The notes below the pieces were generated by a model. That model was not told the origin of the DNA. It searched no databases and saw nothing but the letters and a program-made list of their open reading frames with translations. Shown here piece after piece: positions 48,397-57,231 of a stretch of 64,000 bases of DNA (positions are counted from its first letter, which is position 1; each line of letters opens with the position of its first letter). The DNA is taken from contig NZ_FOKE01000004.1 in NCBI RefSeq assembly GCF_900112065.1, positions 594,611-658,610 on the forward strand, given 5' to 3'. The DNA comes from Cohnella sp. OV330. GTDB taxonomy: Bacteria; Bacillota; Bacilli; Paenibacillales; Paenibacillaceae. A program made the position numbers and the translations under genes.

Positions 48397-49011
48397 TTAG
48401 CGATCTCGGACGCGCGGACCCTCTATAATTCGCATGAGAATATCCGCATCCGGCATTTGATGATCGTCATCGATGGGCATGTTGAGCGTAATCAATGCGG
48501 ATAAAAGGGTCAAGAAGGCGGAAATGAGCTTGCGGGTATCCCCTTGCGCGATATCTCCCATCCGCTGCCCTTCCTCGAACAGAGGAAGCAGCTGCTCGAT
48601 ATAGCGCTTCGCGGTAAATTGTTGCAGCAGTTGTTTGGCTTCATCCGGCACGTCTTCGGCGGTATTGGCGTGCTGAATCAGCTTGAATGGAAATTGCGCG
48701 CTCTCCTCCTTCAGAATGCTTGCGGTAAAGGTGCGAAGTTTGTCAAAAGGGGAACCGGGAAGATCGTAGATACTCTTCATCGCCTGGGCCGTCTCCTCGG
48801 CAACTTGCCGAATTAAGGTGATGTACAGTTCTTCCTTCGATTCGAAAAAGCGGTAGAGCTGACCGGCGCTCAGTTCGGCTTCTTCGGCGACCATGCTCAT
48901 CTTGGCTCCATGCAAGCCGCGCACGGCAAATACCTTTAGGGCTGCTTCTACGATTCGCTGCCTTTGAGCTTCTCGCCGTTTAATCAATTGTTCTTCGGAT
49001 AAGGGCGACAA
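48397..49011 (-). CDS. TetR-family transcriptional regulator
   Basis: 204 residues: N-terminal HTH RQRIVEAALKVFAVRGLHGAKMSMVAEEAELSAGQLYRFFESKEEL, and a helical ligand domain. TTG start at 49011 with AAAGGAG 10 bases upstream. The perfect palindrome at 50578-50604 between the FAD oxygenase and ABC genes is its probable operator, so it would control the FAD gene and the divergent ABC pair. Confidence 0.9.
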   Translation of the reverse strand: MSPLSEEQLIKRREAQRQRIVEAALKVFAVRGLHGAKMSMVAEEAELSAGQLYRFFESKEELYITLIRQVAEETAQAMKSIYDLPGSPFDKLRTFTASILKEESAQFPFKLIQHANTAEDVPDEAKQLLQQFTAKRYIEQLLPLFEEGQRMGDIAQGDTRKLISAFLTLLSALITLNMPIDDDHQMPDADILMRIIEGPRVRDR

Positions 49012-49053
49012 CGGTTAGGCACTCCTTTCAGCTTAGATACTTGCGATAACGGA

Positions 49054-50532
49054 TCAACTCGAAGGCATAAGTTGGTCCAATGCAGCGAAGGTGGCTCCCT
49101 CAAATGAAGGGATCGTTTGCGACAGTCGCTCAACAAGCGGTCGATCCGACTCCTCGATCCAGCGGTCCAGCCATCGCTTAGCTTCGCCGGAGCCGCCTGC
49201 AGCCGTCATGGCTGCCACCATGTCCGCATTAAATAATTGTTGCGGGGATAAGAACAAAGAGTTGATGAGCCAATATAATCCCGATATACCGTGATTGGCG
49301 TTTTCCGTAGACCATTTCAGAATATGATCGAAATAATTCTGCGCGAACGCCAAGCCTTGAATCGGCTTCGCACCGAAATATTCCACGCCTTTCCACCGCA
49401 GGTCGGACACGACATTTAACCACCAGGCCGCCTCAATGCAATCCTGCATCCGCTGAAGGACATCAAGCTCGAAGCGAGGTTTGGGTTGATTCAACTGACG
49501 CCGAACACACGCTTCAAGGATCTCCGCTTCAATCGCAGCCAGCGTCATTCCTTGGCCGTAAACAGGATCAAGTTGGCAGAAGGCGTCTCCCATGATCAGC
49601 AGTCCCGACGGCCAATGCTGCATCTCTTCAAAATGCTGCCTGGACAATTCAAGTAACCTAAATCCGCGCGGTTGCCCGATCGGTTCGAGTCCGTTCAACG
49701 CATCATTCAATAGCGAATTCCCTGAATGGCGTATTTCTTGTTCGAATAACGCCGGCTCGGTGGAGGGATATCGGCCATTTAAGTTCCAGAGTACCATTTC
49801 TGCGATATCGTTTTCAATGATCGAAAAAGCGCCTGCATGCGCTGCAGCAAGAGGATCGCCCTCTATACGAATCATATCCAACGCTTCCTTGCGCCCGGCT
49901 GGGATGCGGTAACGGCGAGTACTATAACCCAGATCGATCTTTAATCGCTCAGGCTGAGGAACTTCGTACCCGAGCTCCGAGAGCCATTGAACGGTTTTGG
50001 AGAATCGTCCGCTAGCGTCGATAATCAGATCTGCCGTCATCGTGAACCGTTTACGATCGCCCGATTTACGCTCCCTGATTACGATGCCGGTTATCCGAGA
50101 GCGATCTTCGGACGTTTGAAGCTGCGTCACTTCGTTCAAATCAAGCAAGCGAACATTTTCAGTCCTTCGAATATAGCCTCGTATGGCCCATTCGAGCAGG
50201 GCTCTGCTGAAAGTAGCATTGTGATTTTGTTCGACTGCGGCCATACAGCCGTAGGGGTTAAAGAGATGCGCGCATTTCCCGCGAGTGGGATGAGCCCCGT
50301 TTTTAATTAATTCATCGATAAAGTCAGGGAATAAGCGGTTTAGAATCAATCTGCTGCGAGGCGTGAGACGGTGCGGCTGAAAGGCCTGAGGCGTTCCGGG
50401 ACGATTTTCGGGTTCCTGAGGAAAAGCGTCCCGGTCCACGATCACAACCTCTTTATAAAATCCTGATAGCACCTTCGCTGCCAGCAGTCCGGCGATACCC
50501 CCGCCAATAATAATTGCGCGTTCCGTGTTCAT
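49054..50532 (-). CDS. FAD-dependent monooxygenase/oxidoreductase
   Basis: 492 residues. FAD-binding IIIGGGIAGLLAAKVLSGF (residues 8-26), LIIDASGRFSK and the GDAFCQLDPVYGQGMTLAAIEAE motif typical of group A flavin monooxygenases and geranylgeranyl-reductase-like enzymes. GGAGG 9 bases before ATG 50532. The TetR gene follows 42 bases downstream in the same direction. Substrate unknown; the pairing with TetR and an ABC exporter suggests modification of a toxic lipophilic compound (inference). Confidence 0.88.
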   Translation of the reverse strand: MNTERAIIIGGGIAGLLAAKVLSGFYKEVVIVDRDAFPQEPENRPGTPQAFQPHRLTPRSRLILNRLFPDFIDELIKNGAHPTRGKCAHLFNPYGCMAAVEQNHNATFSRALLEWAIRGYIRRTENVRLLDLNEVTQLQTSEDRSRITGIVIRERKSGDRKRFTMTADLIIDASGRFSKTVQWLSELGYEVPQPERLKIDLGYSTRRYRIPAGRKEALDMIRIEGDPLAAAHAGAFSIIENDIAEMVLWNLNGRYPSTEPALFEQEIRHSGNSLLNDALNGLEPIGQPRGFRLLELSRQHFEEMQHWPSGLLIMGDAFCQLDPVYGQGMTLAAIEAEILEACVRRQLNQPKPRFELDVLQRMQDCIEAAWWLNVVSDLRWKGVEYFGAKPIQGLAFAQNYFDHILKWSTENANHGISGLYWLINSLFLSPQQLFNADMVAAMTAAGGSGEAKRWLDRWIEESDRPLVERLSQTIPSFEGATFAALDQLMPSS

Positions 50533-50577
50533 AAAGTCATTCCTCCTCCTTGATTTATTCTCATTTTCGTTTTATAT

Positions 50578-50604
50578 TTTAAGAATGAACGGTTCATTCT
50601 TAAA
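50578..50604. promoter_or_regulatory. TetR operator
   Basis: TTTAAGAATGAAC, one central base, GTTCATTCTTAAA: a 27-base palindrome with perfect 13-base arms, in the divergent region between the FAD oxygenase and the ABC gene. Confidence 0.85.
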
Positions 50605-50672
50605 TTAATCGATTTGTTTGGTACTGTCAAATCTTTCGAAAATCTCAAGGATAGGGTGGTGGGTGAGCGGAA

Positions 50673-51551
50673 ATGAGGACAATTCTGGCTTGCACGAATT
50701 TAACGAAGAACTACGGCAAACACGATGCCGTCCGAAATCTCGAAATGAAGCTGAACGAGAATACCATTTATGGACTCCTCGGCCGCAATGGCGCCGGTAA
50801 AACGACCTTACTGAACATGATAACAGGCTGTCTATTCCCCAGTTACGGCCAAATTGAAGTTGCGGGTTTTTGGCTTAAGAAAGGGGAGACGCCGCAGGAT
50901 GTTTGCTATATCCGGGAAAAGAATCTGTTCTTTGGCGGCGCAAAGGTCATGGAGATCCTTCAACTTGCATCTGTGTTTCACAAAAATTGGGATTGGTCCT
51001 TCGCACACGAGCTGCTTAGAATGTTCAACCTCAATCCGAATAAGAAAATCCGCCAGCTCTCGAGAGGAATGGAATCCCTGGTCGGAAATATCATCGGTCT
51101 GGCAAGCCGTGCGAGACTTACGATTTACGACGAACCGGTACTTGGTCTCGATGTACTGATGCGTGAAAGGTTTTACCGTATCCTGGTCGAGGATCATGCG
51201 GAACACCCGCGTACGATTCTGTGCTCGACCCATCTGATCGACGAAATAGCGATGGTCATTCAACAGGCCTATATCATGGATTCCGGCTCCATTCAGTTAC
51301 ACGACGAGGTAGACAACATCCAAAAACAGTCTCATTTGTTGAAGGGGGACCCGGAAACCGTTGAGAGCTTCATTTACGGCAGGCAGGTCATCTATCAAGA
51401 GACATACGGCAAAGGCCTTCTGGCTGCGGTCTATGCAACGCTCGGCGATTCGGATCGACAGCTGGCTAATGAACTCGGCATTTCCATCGAAAGCCTGCCG
51501 CTTCAGAAATTCTTCTCCTACTTGATCGAAGGGGGACAGCGAATTGAATAA
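50673..51551 (+). CDS. ABC transporter ATP-binding protein with degenerate signature
   Basis: 292 residues. Walker A GRNGAGKT (about residue 37), Walker B LTIYDEPVLGLD, switch His in CSTHLIDE. The signature motif reads LSRGMESL instead of LSGGQ. C-terminal extension as in YtrB-like ATPases of ABC-2 exporters. The start is ATG 50673; a longer frame from 50618 has no site. Its stop lies inside the start of the permease gene (51544), so they are coupled. Confidence 0.88.
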   Translation: MRTILACTNLTKNYGKHDAVRNLEMKLNENTIYGLLGRNGAGKTTLLNMITGCLFPSYGQIEVAGFWLKKGETPQDVCYIREKNLFFGGAKVMEILQLASVFHKNWDWSFAHELLRMFNLNPNKKIRQLSRGMESLVGNIIGLASRARLTIYDEPVLGLDVLMRERFYRILVEDHAEHPRTILCSTHLIDEIAMVIQQAYIMDSGSIQLHDEVDNIQKQSHLLKGDPETVESFIYGRQVIYQETYGKGLLAAVYATLGDSDRQLANELGISIESLPLQKFFSYLIEGGQRIE

Positions 51552-52230
51552 AACGAGCGTACTGTTGAAGGCATCCTTTCTGCAACTCAGGCTCTATCTG
51601 TGGATTATTTTAGGCATACTCGCCGTAAGTGTCACTACGGATCTAATCATCAGTCTCGCGATGGGACCGGGAGAGAACGCTTCGGTGTCGGCCGGAAATT
51701 TGCTCAATGTGTTCTTGATCTTTGTGGGCAGCGTCCTTCCAGCAAGCTTTTTCAAGCGGCTACTTCATTTAGGCGCAACTCGTAGAGAGTACTATGTTGG
51801 CGTCTTATTGGTCTATGCGGTATCGGCGGCCTTCTTCGCCGTACTCAACATCGTTTGGTTCCAACTGGAGATACACGTGATTCGCAATTATGAGCATACG
51901 TTTAACATTCTCGAAATTTTTCACTGGGATCAATTCGGCATCATCGGAATGTTTGTGTACCAGTTCGGGGCATATCTGTTGCTGGTGTCGCTTTTGAACT
52001 TATTATTCTCCGGACTTCGCCATGCTGCGGGCTGGACGATCTGGGCAGTCTTTATTGCGGCGATACCAGTCTTCACGTCGATCGCGCCGCTTCGGAGTAA
52101 ACTTGTCGATGGAATTCTGACACTGCTGTCCAATAATTCCCTTGTGCAAGGATTCGGATTGACATTCGGAGTGGCAAGCGTGCTTCTCGCCGGCGGTTGG
52201 TGGTTTACAACGAGGCGCTCCTTCATGTAA
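51544..52230 (+). CDS. ABC transporter permease
   Basis: 228 residues, six predicted transmembrane segments (LWIILGILAVSVTTDLIISL; LLNVFLIFVGSVLPASF; VLLVYAVSAAFFAVLNIVW; FGAYLLLVSLLNLLFSG; IWAVFIAAIPVFTSI; LTFGVASVLLAGGWWF). TTG start at 51544 within the 3' end of the ATPase gene, behind GGGGGA. Probable exporter partner; cargo unknown. Confidence 0.85.
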   Translation: MNKTSVLLKASFLQLRLYLWIILGILAVSVTTDLIISLAMGPGENASVSAGNLLNVFLIFVGSVLPASFFKRLLHLGATRREYYVGVLLVYAVSAAFFAVLNIVWFQLEIHVIRNYEHTFNILEIFHWDQFGIIGMFVYQFGAYLLLVSLLNLLFSGLRHAAGWTIWAVFIAAIPVFTSIAPLRSKLVDGILTLLSNNSLVQGFGLTFGVASVLLAGGWWFTTRRSFM

Positions 52231-52300
52231 GCCGCAATATAAGCAGAGCGAGAAAGAAGTATGATCCTCGGCCTGTTGTTTCCAAGTTATAAACACAATT

Positions 52301-52332
52301 TGGGTGAAGCGATTTTAATATCGCTTCACCCT
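52301..52332. repeat. Hairpin repeat, copy 2
   Basis: GGGTGAAGCGAT and ATCGCTTCACCC form a perfect 12-bp stem with a 6-base loop. Same hairpin family as 48293-48324. The following 180 bases (to 52511) contain no supported gene; a short frame reading FRKPAEREASESRTASVIAYIRSDY resembles a scrap of an AraC-type protein. Confidence 0.75.
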
Positions 52333-52511
52333 AAGGGCTGCCCCTTCCCGCTCTCGCCTTCCCGGACAAGGCGTCGTTTTTGGACTTGTTCCGCAAACCG
52401 GCCGAGCGGGAAGCCAGCGAGAGCCGGACGGCTTCCGTCATCGCGTATATCCGCTCCGATTATACGGCCTCAGCAAGCTGCGGATCGAAGCCAAAGGCAG
52501 CCGAGCGTCCA

Positions 52512-53150
52512 TTACTCATCCCATTTGGAATGAAGGACATGATCGCAAAAGTTGGGACGCTTAAATCCCGGAAGAAGCACTTCGCACACGTCGGCGTTTA
52601 TCGTTCCGTACGTAGTTTCCGGTTTGTGTTTAAAGCCTTCCAAGAATGCATGCAAAATGTTGTGTTTGAACTGATTTCGAGGAAAAGCCTCGACGACTTG
52701 CTGCCGCGCTTCTGCTGAGATGAGATCGAAGTTCTTCCCGACCACGTCGTAACCGACGCCAAAATTCATAAGCGCCACTTCGGTTTCCTTGTATTCGGCG
52801 ATTCCGATGGTCGTATGCAGGGCAACAGCATCCCATACAAGGCGAATGGCGTTTTCCGGAACGCCGCGACTTTTAAGAAAATCGCGGGCAGCATTAGCCC
52901 CATCGACCTCAAAGCGTTTGTCCTCGCTCCTGTATGCGGGAGTAAGGCCGAGATCGTGGAATAGCGAACTGATATAAAGCAGTTCAGAATCGTATTTGAT
53001 TTGATTCTGGTTACCCTTCATCGCCGCAAACAGAAATACCCGGTTCGAGTGGTTCCACAGCAGGTCGTCGCCATGCTCACGCAATAATTCAGCGGCTTCG
53101 ACGGCTAGTTTACTATCGGGAATCTTTATATCGGCGATTAAATTCGACAT
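52512..53150 (-). CDS. HD-domain protein (cyanamide hydratase-like)
   Basis: 212 residues. His34 in LLWNHSNRVFLF, His65-Asp66 in SLFHDLGL, His in VALHTTIGI: the metal-binding HD set. The order and spacing resemble cyanamide hydratase/Ddi2-like HD proteins found in bacteria and fungi. GGAGG 9 bases before ATG 53150. Its 5' side faces the terminator of the fucosidase gene; monocistronic. Actual substrate unknown. Confidence 0.82.
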   Translation of the reverse strand: MSNLIADIKIPDSKLAVEAAELLREHGDDLLWNHSNRVFLFAAMKGNQNQIKYDSELLYISSLFHDLGLTPAYRSEDKRFEVDGANAARDFLKSRGVPENAIRLVWDAVALHTTIGIAEYKETEVALMNFGVGYDVVGKNFDLISAEARQQVVEAFPRNQFKHNILHAFLEGFKHKPETTYGTINADVCEVLLPGFKRPNFCDHVLHSKWDE

Positions 53151-53247
53151 CGTTTTCTTCCTCCAGTTTTGTTGGTTTTGTTGTACATCAGTGAAGACAA
53201 TTGAAGGGTTATATTTGTGACAATAGTATACGCTTCGGCATACAGAG

Positions 53248-53277
53248 AAAAACCCGGCCTATGGAGGCCGGGTTTTT
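53248..53277. terminator. Bidirectional rho-independent terminator
   Basis: AACCCGGCCT/AGGCCGGGTT stem, 4-base loop, A run before and T run after. Ends the GH29 gene on the minus strand. Confidence 0.93.
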
Positions 53278-53291
53278 ACGCGAGTAAGGGG

Positions 53292-54785
53292 CTATTCCTC
53301 GAGTTCGACAGCAAGCACATGGACGTACGACGTCGGCCGCTTGTCAGGCAGGCGCACGATCAGCGTTCCGTAAGGCTGTTCGAAAGGAACCTCCCCGGCC
53401 CCGAGCAGCCTCACCGACTTCACCTTGTCCGCCTCCGTCAAAGTGCGAACGATCGCTTTTCCGTCTTCGGGCCAGCGCATCTGGAAGGCGTACAGGACGT
53501 TACCGCGTCGCGTAAAACGGAAATCCGCAGGCGTCCAATCGACAGCGTCCTCCTTAAAATGATCGATGACGACGCTTGAAGGCCCCTCGCCGGAGTCGCG
53601 AAACGGGCGCGTGCCATAGACCGCTTCCTCGTTTACGCTTCTCCATGCGGCCATTTCCCGAAGCAGATAGGTGCATTCGTCATCCAGCGTGCCGTTCGGC
53701 TTCTGCGGGATGTTGAGCAACAGATTCCCGTTCTTAGAGATGATGTCCACCAAAATTTCAATGACATGCGCAGGCGTTTTATAAACTGCGCGGACGTTAT
53801 AGAACCATTCTCCTACGCAAGTATCGGTCTGCCAGGGCTCCGTCTTGATGTCGCTTTCTTGGCTTCGTTCGATATCCAGAATGCCGATGGAATATACGCT
53901 CTGCCGCCGATCCTTCTGATTGTATACCGCCTGGTTGACGCCGCCGTGCAGGCTCGCGCTCTTATTGTACAAGTAGGCGACCGCCTCCAAACCGGCTTCG
54001 AACCTTGCCGCACCGTCCGATTCCGTCGGACTCTCCCCGATTCTCCCGAATGGAAGGGCCCCGTCGGAATACAGCAAATCCGGTTCATACCGATCGATCA
54101 GTTCTTTCATGACCTCCAGCCAATGCCGGTGCCAGCTTTCGTTCGGCGTATACCAAGGGTCCAGGTCCCACATGCCTTTGTTCGGGTCATAGTGCTCCCG
54201 ATTGGGCAAGTATAAGTCTTCGAAGGCCGGGTCGTTGCCGTCGTAGGGAACGTTAGCGTATGGTCCCTTTTTGTCGCTGCCTTTGTTCGGCGCGTACCAA
54301 CTGTAGGTCGCCCCCATATGCTCGGTCAGGCCGAAAGGCAGTCCCTTTTTTATGGCCGCGGCCTTCCACAAGGCCACAATGTCCTTTTTCGGCCCCATTT
54401 GCACCGCATTCCATTTATGCCATTTTGAATCATAATTAAAAAAATTGTCATGGTGCATCGCCTGCGCGACAAAGTACTTGGCGCCCGCTGCTACGTACAA
54501 TTCCATTAAAGCTTCGGGATCGAACTTCTCGGCCTTCCAAAGCTGTACGATGTCCTTGTATCCGAATTCAGAGGGATGGACGTACACGCGAGCGTGATAA
54601 CGATACTGTTCGGTATCTTCCATGTACATAAAGCGAGCATACCAGTCGCCGACCATCGGGACCGACTGAGGCCCCCAATGGGACCAGATGCCAAGCTTGG
54701 CATCTCTGAACCATTCCGGACACTCGAACGTCCTTAAGGAATCGAAGGTCGGTTTAAACGGTCCATTTTCAAAATCAGCTTTCAA
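53292..54785 (-). CDS. GH29 alpha-L-fucosidase
   Basis: 497 residues. DAKLGIWSHWGPQSVP, AAGAKYFVAQAMHHDNF and EPDLLYSDGALPFG (nucleophile Asp241) are the GH29 signatures; the acid/base is not obvious, as usual in the family. No signal peptide. The start is TTG 54785 behind GGAGG at 8 bases; the GTG three codons upstream overlaps that site. Divergent from the AraC gene at 54913. With the L-galactose cassette nearby, activity on alpha-L-galactosides is also possible, as L-fucose is 6-deoxy-L-galactose. Confidence 0.9.
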   Translation of the reverse strand: MKADFENGPFKPTFDSLRTFECPEWFRDAKLGIWSHWGPQSVPMVGDWYARFMYMEDTEQYRYHARVYVHPSEFGYKDIVQLWKAEKFDPEALMELYVAAGAKYFVAQAMHHDNFFNYDSKWHKWNAVQMGPKKDIVALWKAAAIKKGLPFGLTEHMGATYSWYAPNKGSDKKGPYANVPYDGNDPAFEDLYLPNREHYDPNKGMWDLDPWYTPNESWHRHWLEVMKELIDRYEPDLLYSDGALPFGRIGESPTESDGAARFEAGLEAVAYLYNKSASLHGGVNQAVYNQKDRRQSVYSIGILDIERSQESDIKTEPWQTDTCVGEWFYNVRAVYKTPAHVIEILVDIISKNGNLLLNIPQKPNGTLDDECTYLLREMAAWRSVNEEAVYGTRPFRDSGEGPSSVVIDHFKEDAVDWTPADFRFTRRGNVLYAFQMRWPEDGKAIVRTLTEADKVKSVRLLGAGEVPFEQPYGTLIVRLPDKRPTSYVHVLAVELEE

Positions 54786-54912
54786 TACAAGCACCTCCGG
54801 CTATCCGCTTCAAATTAAGACAGCCCCATGGTAGCATCCATGTGCTATCCTGAAGAAGATACAAACCTAACTTTTGCTTGTATAAAACTAACCATCCGTG
54901 CAGGTGAATCAT

Positions 54913-55761
54913 ATGAATAACGGACTTGCTCGCAAGCGGCTTCTGCAGATGTACCTGTCCAACTTGCAGGTTAACGTGACCGCGTTAGGATTTAATCCGG
55001 TCTGGTCCGATTGGCGCGACATCGATTATACGCCGGACTATAACAAGTTTTACTTCATTTCGGACGGAGAAGGCTGGCTTAAAATCGGCGACCAGGAGCT
55101 TTATCCGAAGCCGGGCCAGTTGGCCCTTATGCCTGAAGGTATCCGACAATCCTATTCCGCCATTAACGACAAGCCTTATACGAAATACTGGTGTCATTTT
55201 ACCGCGAAGATCGGAACGATGAACTTGTTCGACTTGATTCGTCTCCCCTGGATGATCGACGTACCGGTGAATGACGACCTGCCCGCGTATCTGTTTAAAG
55301 AGATGCTCCGTCTCGAACGCACGGACTCCCTCTCCTCATCGCTGAATCTGAACGCTTGTCTGTTGAGGCTCGTCGGATACTTCCTCGACCGGTCCGTTCA
55401 AATCGACATTCAGCTCGCGCACGCCGAAACTTCCGACATACTCCGGGCAGCGCTGGCTTACATCGACGATCATTTTCAGCGGAACATTACGATTCAGGAG
55501 CTGGCGGATTTGACGCATATGCATCCCAATTACTTTATTCGCCTGTCAAAAAAACATTTCGGCACGACGCCGATCCAATACGTCAACCGCAAAAGAATCG
55601 ACAAAGTAAAGTGGCTGCTCGCTTCTACCGACCTAACTTTATCCGCGATCGGCGAGCAGGCGGGCATTCCGGATTCTTCTTATTTGTCTAAACTATTCAA
55701 GTCGACGACCGGCCTCTCTCCGACGCATTACAAAATGCTCGCCGGACAGAAGCGCATTTGA
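54913..55761 (+). CDS. AraC-family transcriptional regulator
   Basis: 282 residues. Cupin half (NKFYFISDGEGWLKIGDQELYPKPGQLALMPEG, WCHFTAKIG) and double HTH (ITIQELADLTHMHPNYFIRLSKKHFG; AIGEQAGIPDSSYLSKLFKSTTG). The start is ATG 54913 behind AGGTG. Divergent from GH29, which it likely controls. Confidence 0.9.
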   Translation: MNNGLARKRLLQMYLSNLQVNVTALGFNPVWSDWRDIDYTPDYNKFYFISDGEGWLKIGDQELYPKPGQLALMPEGIRQSYSAINDKPYTKYWCHFTAKIGTMNLFDLIRLPWMIDVPVNDDLPAYLFKEMLRLERTDSLSSSLNLNACLLRLVGYFLDRSVQIDIQLAHAETSDILRAALAYIDDHFQRNITIQELADLTHMHPNYFIRLSKKHFGTTPIQYVNRKRIDKVKWLLASTDLTLSAIGEQAGIPDSSYLSKLFKSTTGLSPTHYKMLAGQKRI

Positions 55762-56129
55762 AGAGCATGCAGGAGTTAAAAAGAGAATAGTGGGTTTCAA
55801 CACGCCGCCGGACACTTCGACCAGCGCCTCGATCACTTCCGGATCGGATATGATAACGTGCAGAGCTTTATTCGTCAGCAAAGTGAACGGGGTTGACACC
55901 CGGTCGATTCCGCAAAGAAAAGGGCGAGTAACTGTCATACTTGACCCCGATCGAGCTGGCTTGACGTGTCTCTTTTGTACTGCAATGCATCATCATCTTC
56001 AAAACGGTCTTGCAGAGCGCCAAAGCGGCCGTGCCTTATCTTATAATTTGAAGGTTTTAGCAGTGTTGTTTGGATATTAAAAGTTGCGTGTAATTCTGTT
56101 TTAATAAGTTAAAACTTGGAGTGCATACT
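55762..56129. other. Intergenic region without supported gene
   Basis: A minus-strand frame (about 55790-55938, MTVTRPFLCGIDRVSTPF...SDPEVIEALVEVSGGV) has reasonable codon use but no ribosome binding site and no recognised family. It may be the remnant of a gene cut by rearrangement at the border of the IS110-rich area. Composition turns AT-rich after 56030. Confidence 0.4.
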
Positions 56130-56306
56130 GTGGTATCTAAAAGTAATGAATCTCCTCTTACTCTCGTAACCTTGGAAGCTCGAAAGGAAGAATTGCAAAA
56201 ATGGATTTCATTTTTTCAAAAGTCTAAAGACGAGTATAGAGTACGACAATATCAAAAATACCTGACCGATACCCTGCACGCTATTGAAAACTGCAAAAAA
56301 AGTTAA
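56130..56306 (+). CDS. Small helical protein, 58 residues
   Basis: GTG start at 56130, 8 bases after GGAG (56118-56121). Sequence rich in Lys/Glu/Gln (TLEARKEELQKWISFFQKSK, YQKYLTDTLHAIENCKK), predicted as two helices. No Spo0E-type SQELD motif and no membrane segment. Hypothetical; AT-rich like its surroundings. Confidence 0.5.
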   Translation: MVSKSNESPLTLVTLEARKEELQKWISFFQKSKDEYRVRQYQKYLTDTLHAIENCKKS

Positions 56307-56650
56307 TCGTTGTCATAAAAAATTTCACTTGATCATGAGCGTTGTTGGGCTATTCTTCTTAAGATGACCTCCCATTGACTTTAATGAAAAAGCCGTTTTC
56401 CACAAATGCCCCATTCTGACATGGGGGTGTCCGCTGCGCTCCCGATCCAGCCATCCATCGTCCTGTTGTTCCTTTCGTTGTGCCTGCTGTTCCGAGTTGA
56501 TCTGCTGAATAGGTGCATCCATCTCCATCGGTATATGAAGAATTACCGCCCACAACACTTCGATATACCCTTTGGAGCGGCTTCGCCCCGACCAGCGTAA
56601 ACCGGGAATCATTACGAATAGTGCACTTTTGCCATTAGACCATCTAAGGT
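56307..56650. other. Intergenic region; possible gene remnant on minus strand
   Basis: A minus-strand frame (56553 to 56359) reads GGNSSYTDGDGCTYSADQLG...PPCQNGAFVENGFFIKVNG and stops. No ribosome binding site, no family. Nothing else supported here. Confidence 0.35.
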
Positions 56651-56723
56651 GTTAATCTCCGGTTAGCTGAAAAGCCGGGATCTCGTCGGCAGGATGTATA
56701 ATTAATCTTTCGTCTCCCGTTAG
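56651..56723. repeat. IS-flanking hairpin repeat, copy A
   Basis: Box GGTTAGCTGAAAAGCC, degenerate hairpin, then ATGTATAATTAATCTTTCG and CTCCCGTTAG, after which the truncated IS110 begins. Same family as 59251-59336, 59843-59907 and 60731-60809. Confidence 0.7.
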
Positions 56724-57231
56724 GATTCCTGTAGAGCGTTAATCTTGCGCTTTGCACAAAAACGAGCGCCCTTGGTAAGATGGGTTAGTCACGGGTCATA
56801 GCCCTTTAACCATCTTAAGGAGGTCGCTCTATCTTTAAGTTTAAAGCTCAAACTAAACAAAATCAACTACTCGAACGCATTTCACCCCAGCACCTTGTCG
56901 TCGGAATCGACATTGCTCAGCAGTCCCATTTTGCACGCGCCGTCAACTTCCGAGGGATTCTGCTTGGCACGCCTCTTCACTTTTCTAACGACGACGCCGG
57001 CTTTAACCTTCTTCTGAATTGGATGAAAAATCTGCAGGAGACGCACCAATTAAACGACGCCATCATTGGTATGGAACCCACTGGCCACTATTGGCTTAGC
57101 CTCGCTGCCTGGCTCAAAGACCGCAACCTCGAGGTCGTGTTGGTAAATCCTCATCTCGTCAAAAAGAACAAGGAAAACCGGGACAATACACCTTCTAAAA
57201 GCGACGTCAAAGATGCCTTTGTTATCGCCGA
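56724..57231 (+). mobile_element. Truncated IS110-family element
   Basis: The 5' non-coding end (GATTCCTGTAGAGCGTTAAT...) and SD AAGGAGGT (56817-56824) match the intact copy at 60810. The start codon is TTT (56834) in place of TTG, and the coding frame runs through VVGIDIAQQSH and GMEPTGHYW to ...DAFVIAD, then ends at 57230/57231 exactly where the stop codon of the XRE gene begins. DEDD domain incomplete, so inactive. Confidence 0.88.

Noticed and set aside
52380..52530. Short frame reading FRKPAEREASESRTASVIAYIRSDY, resembling an AraC/response regulator fragment
   Set aside because: Only about 35 residues, no ribosome binding site, frame breaks at once. Too short to support as a pseudogene.
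55693..55938. Minus-strand 81-codon frame
   Set aside because: Half of it is antisense to the AraC gene; the remainder has no ribosome binding site or known family. Kept only as a note for the intergenic region.
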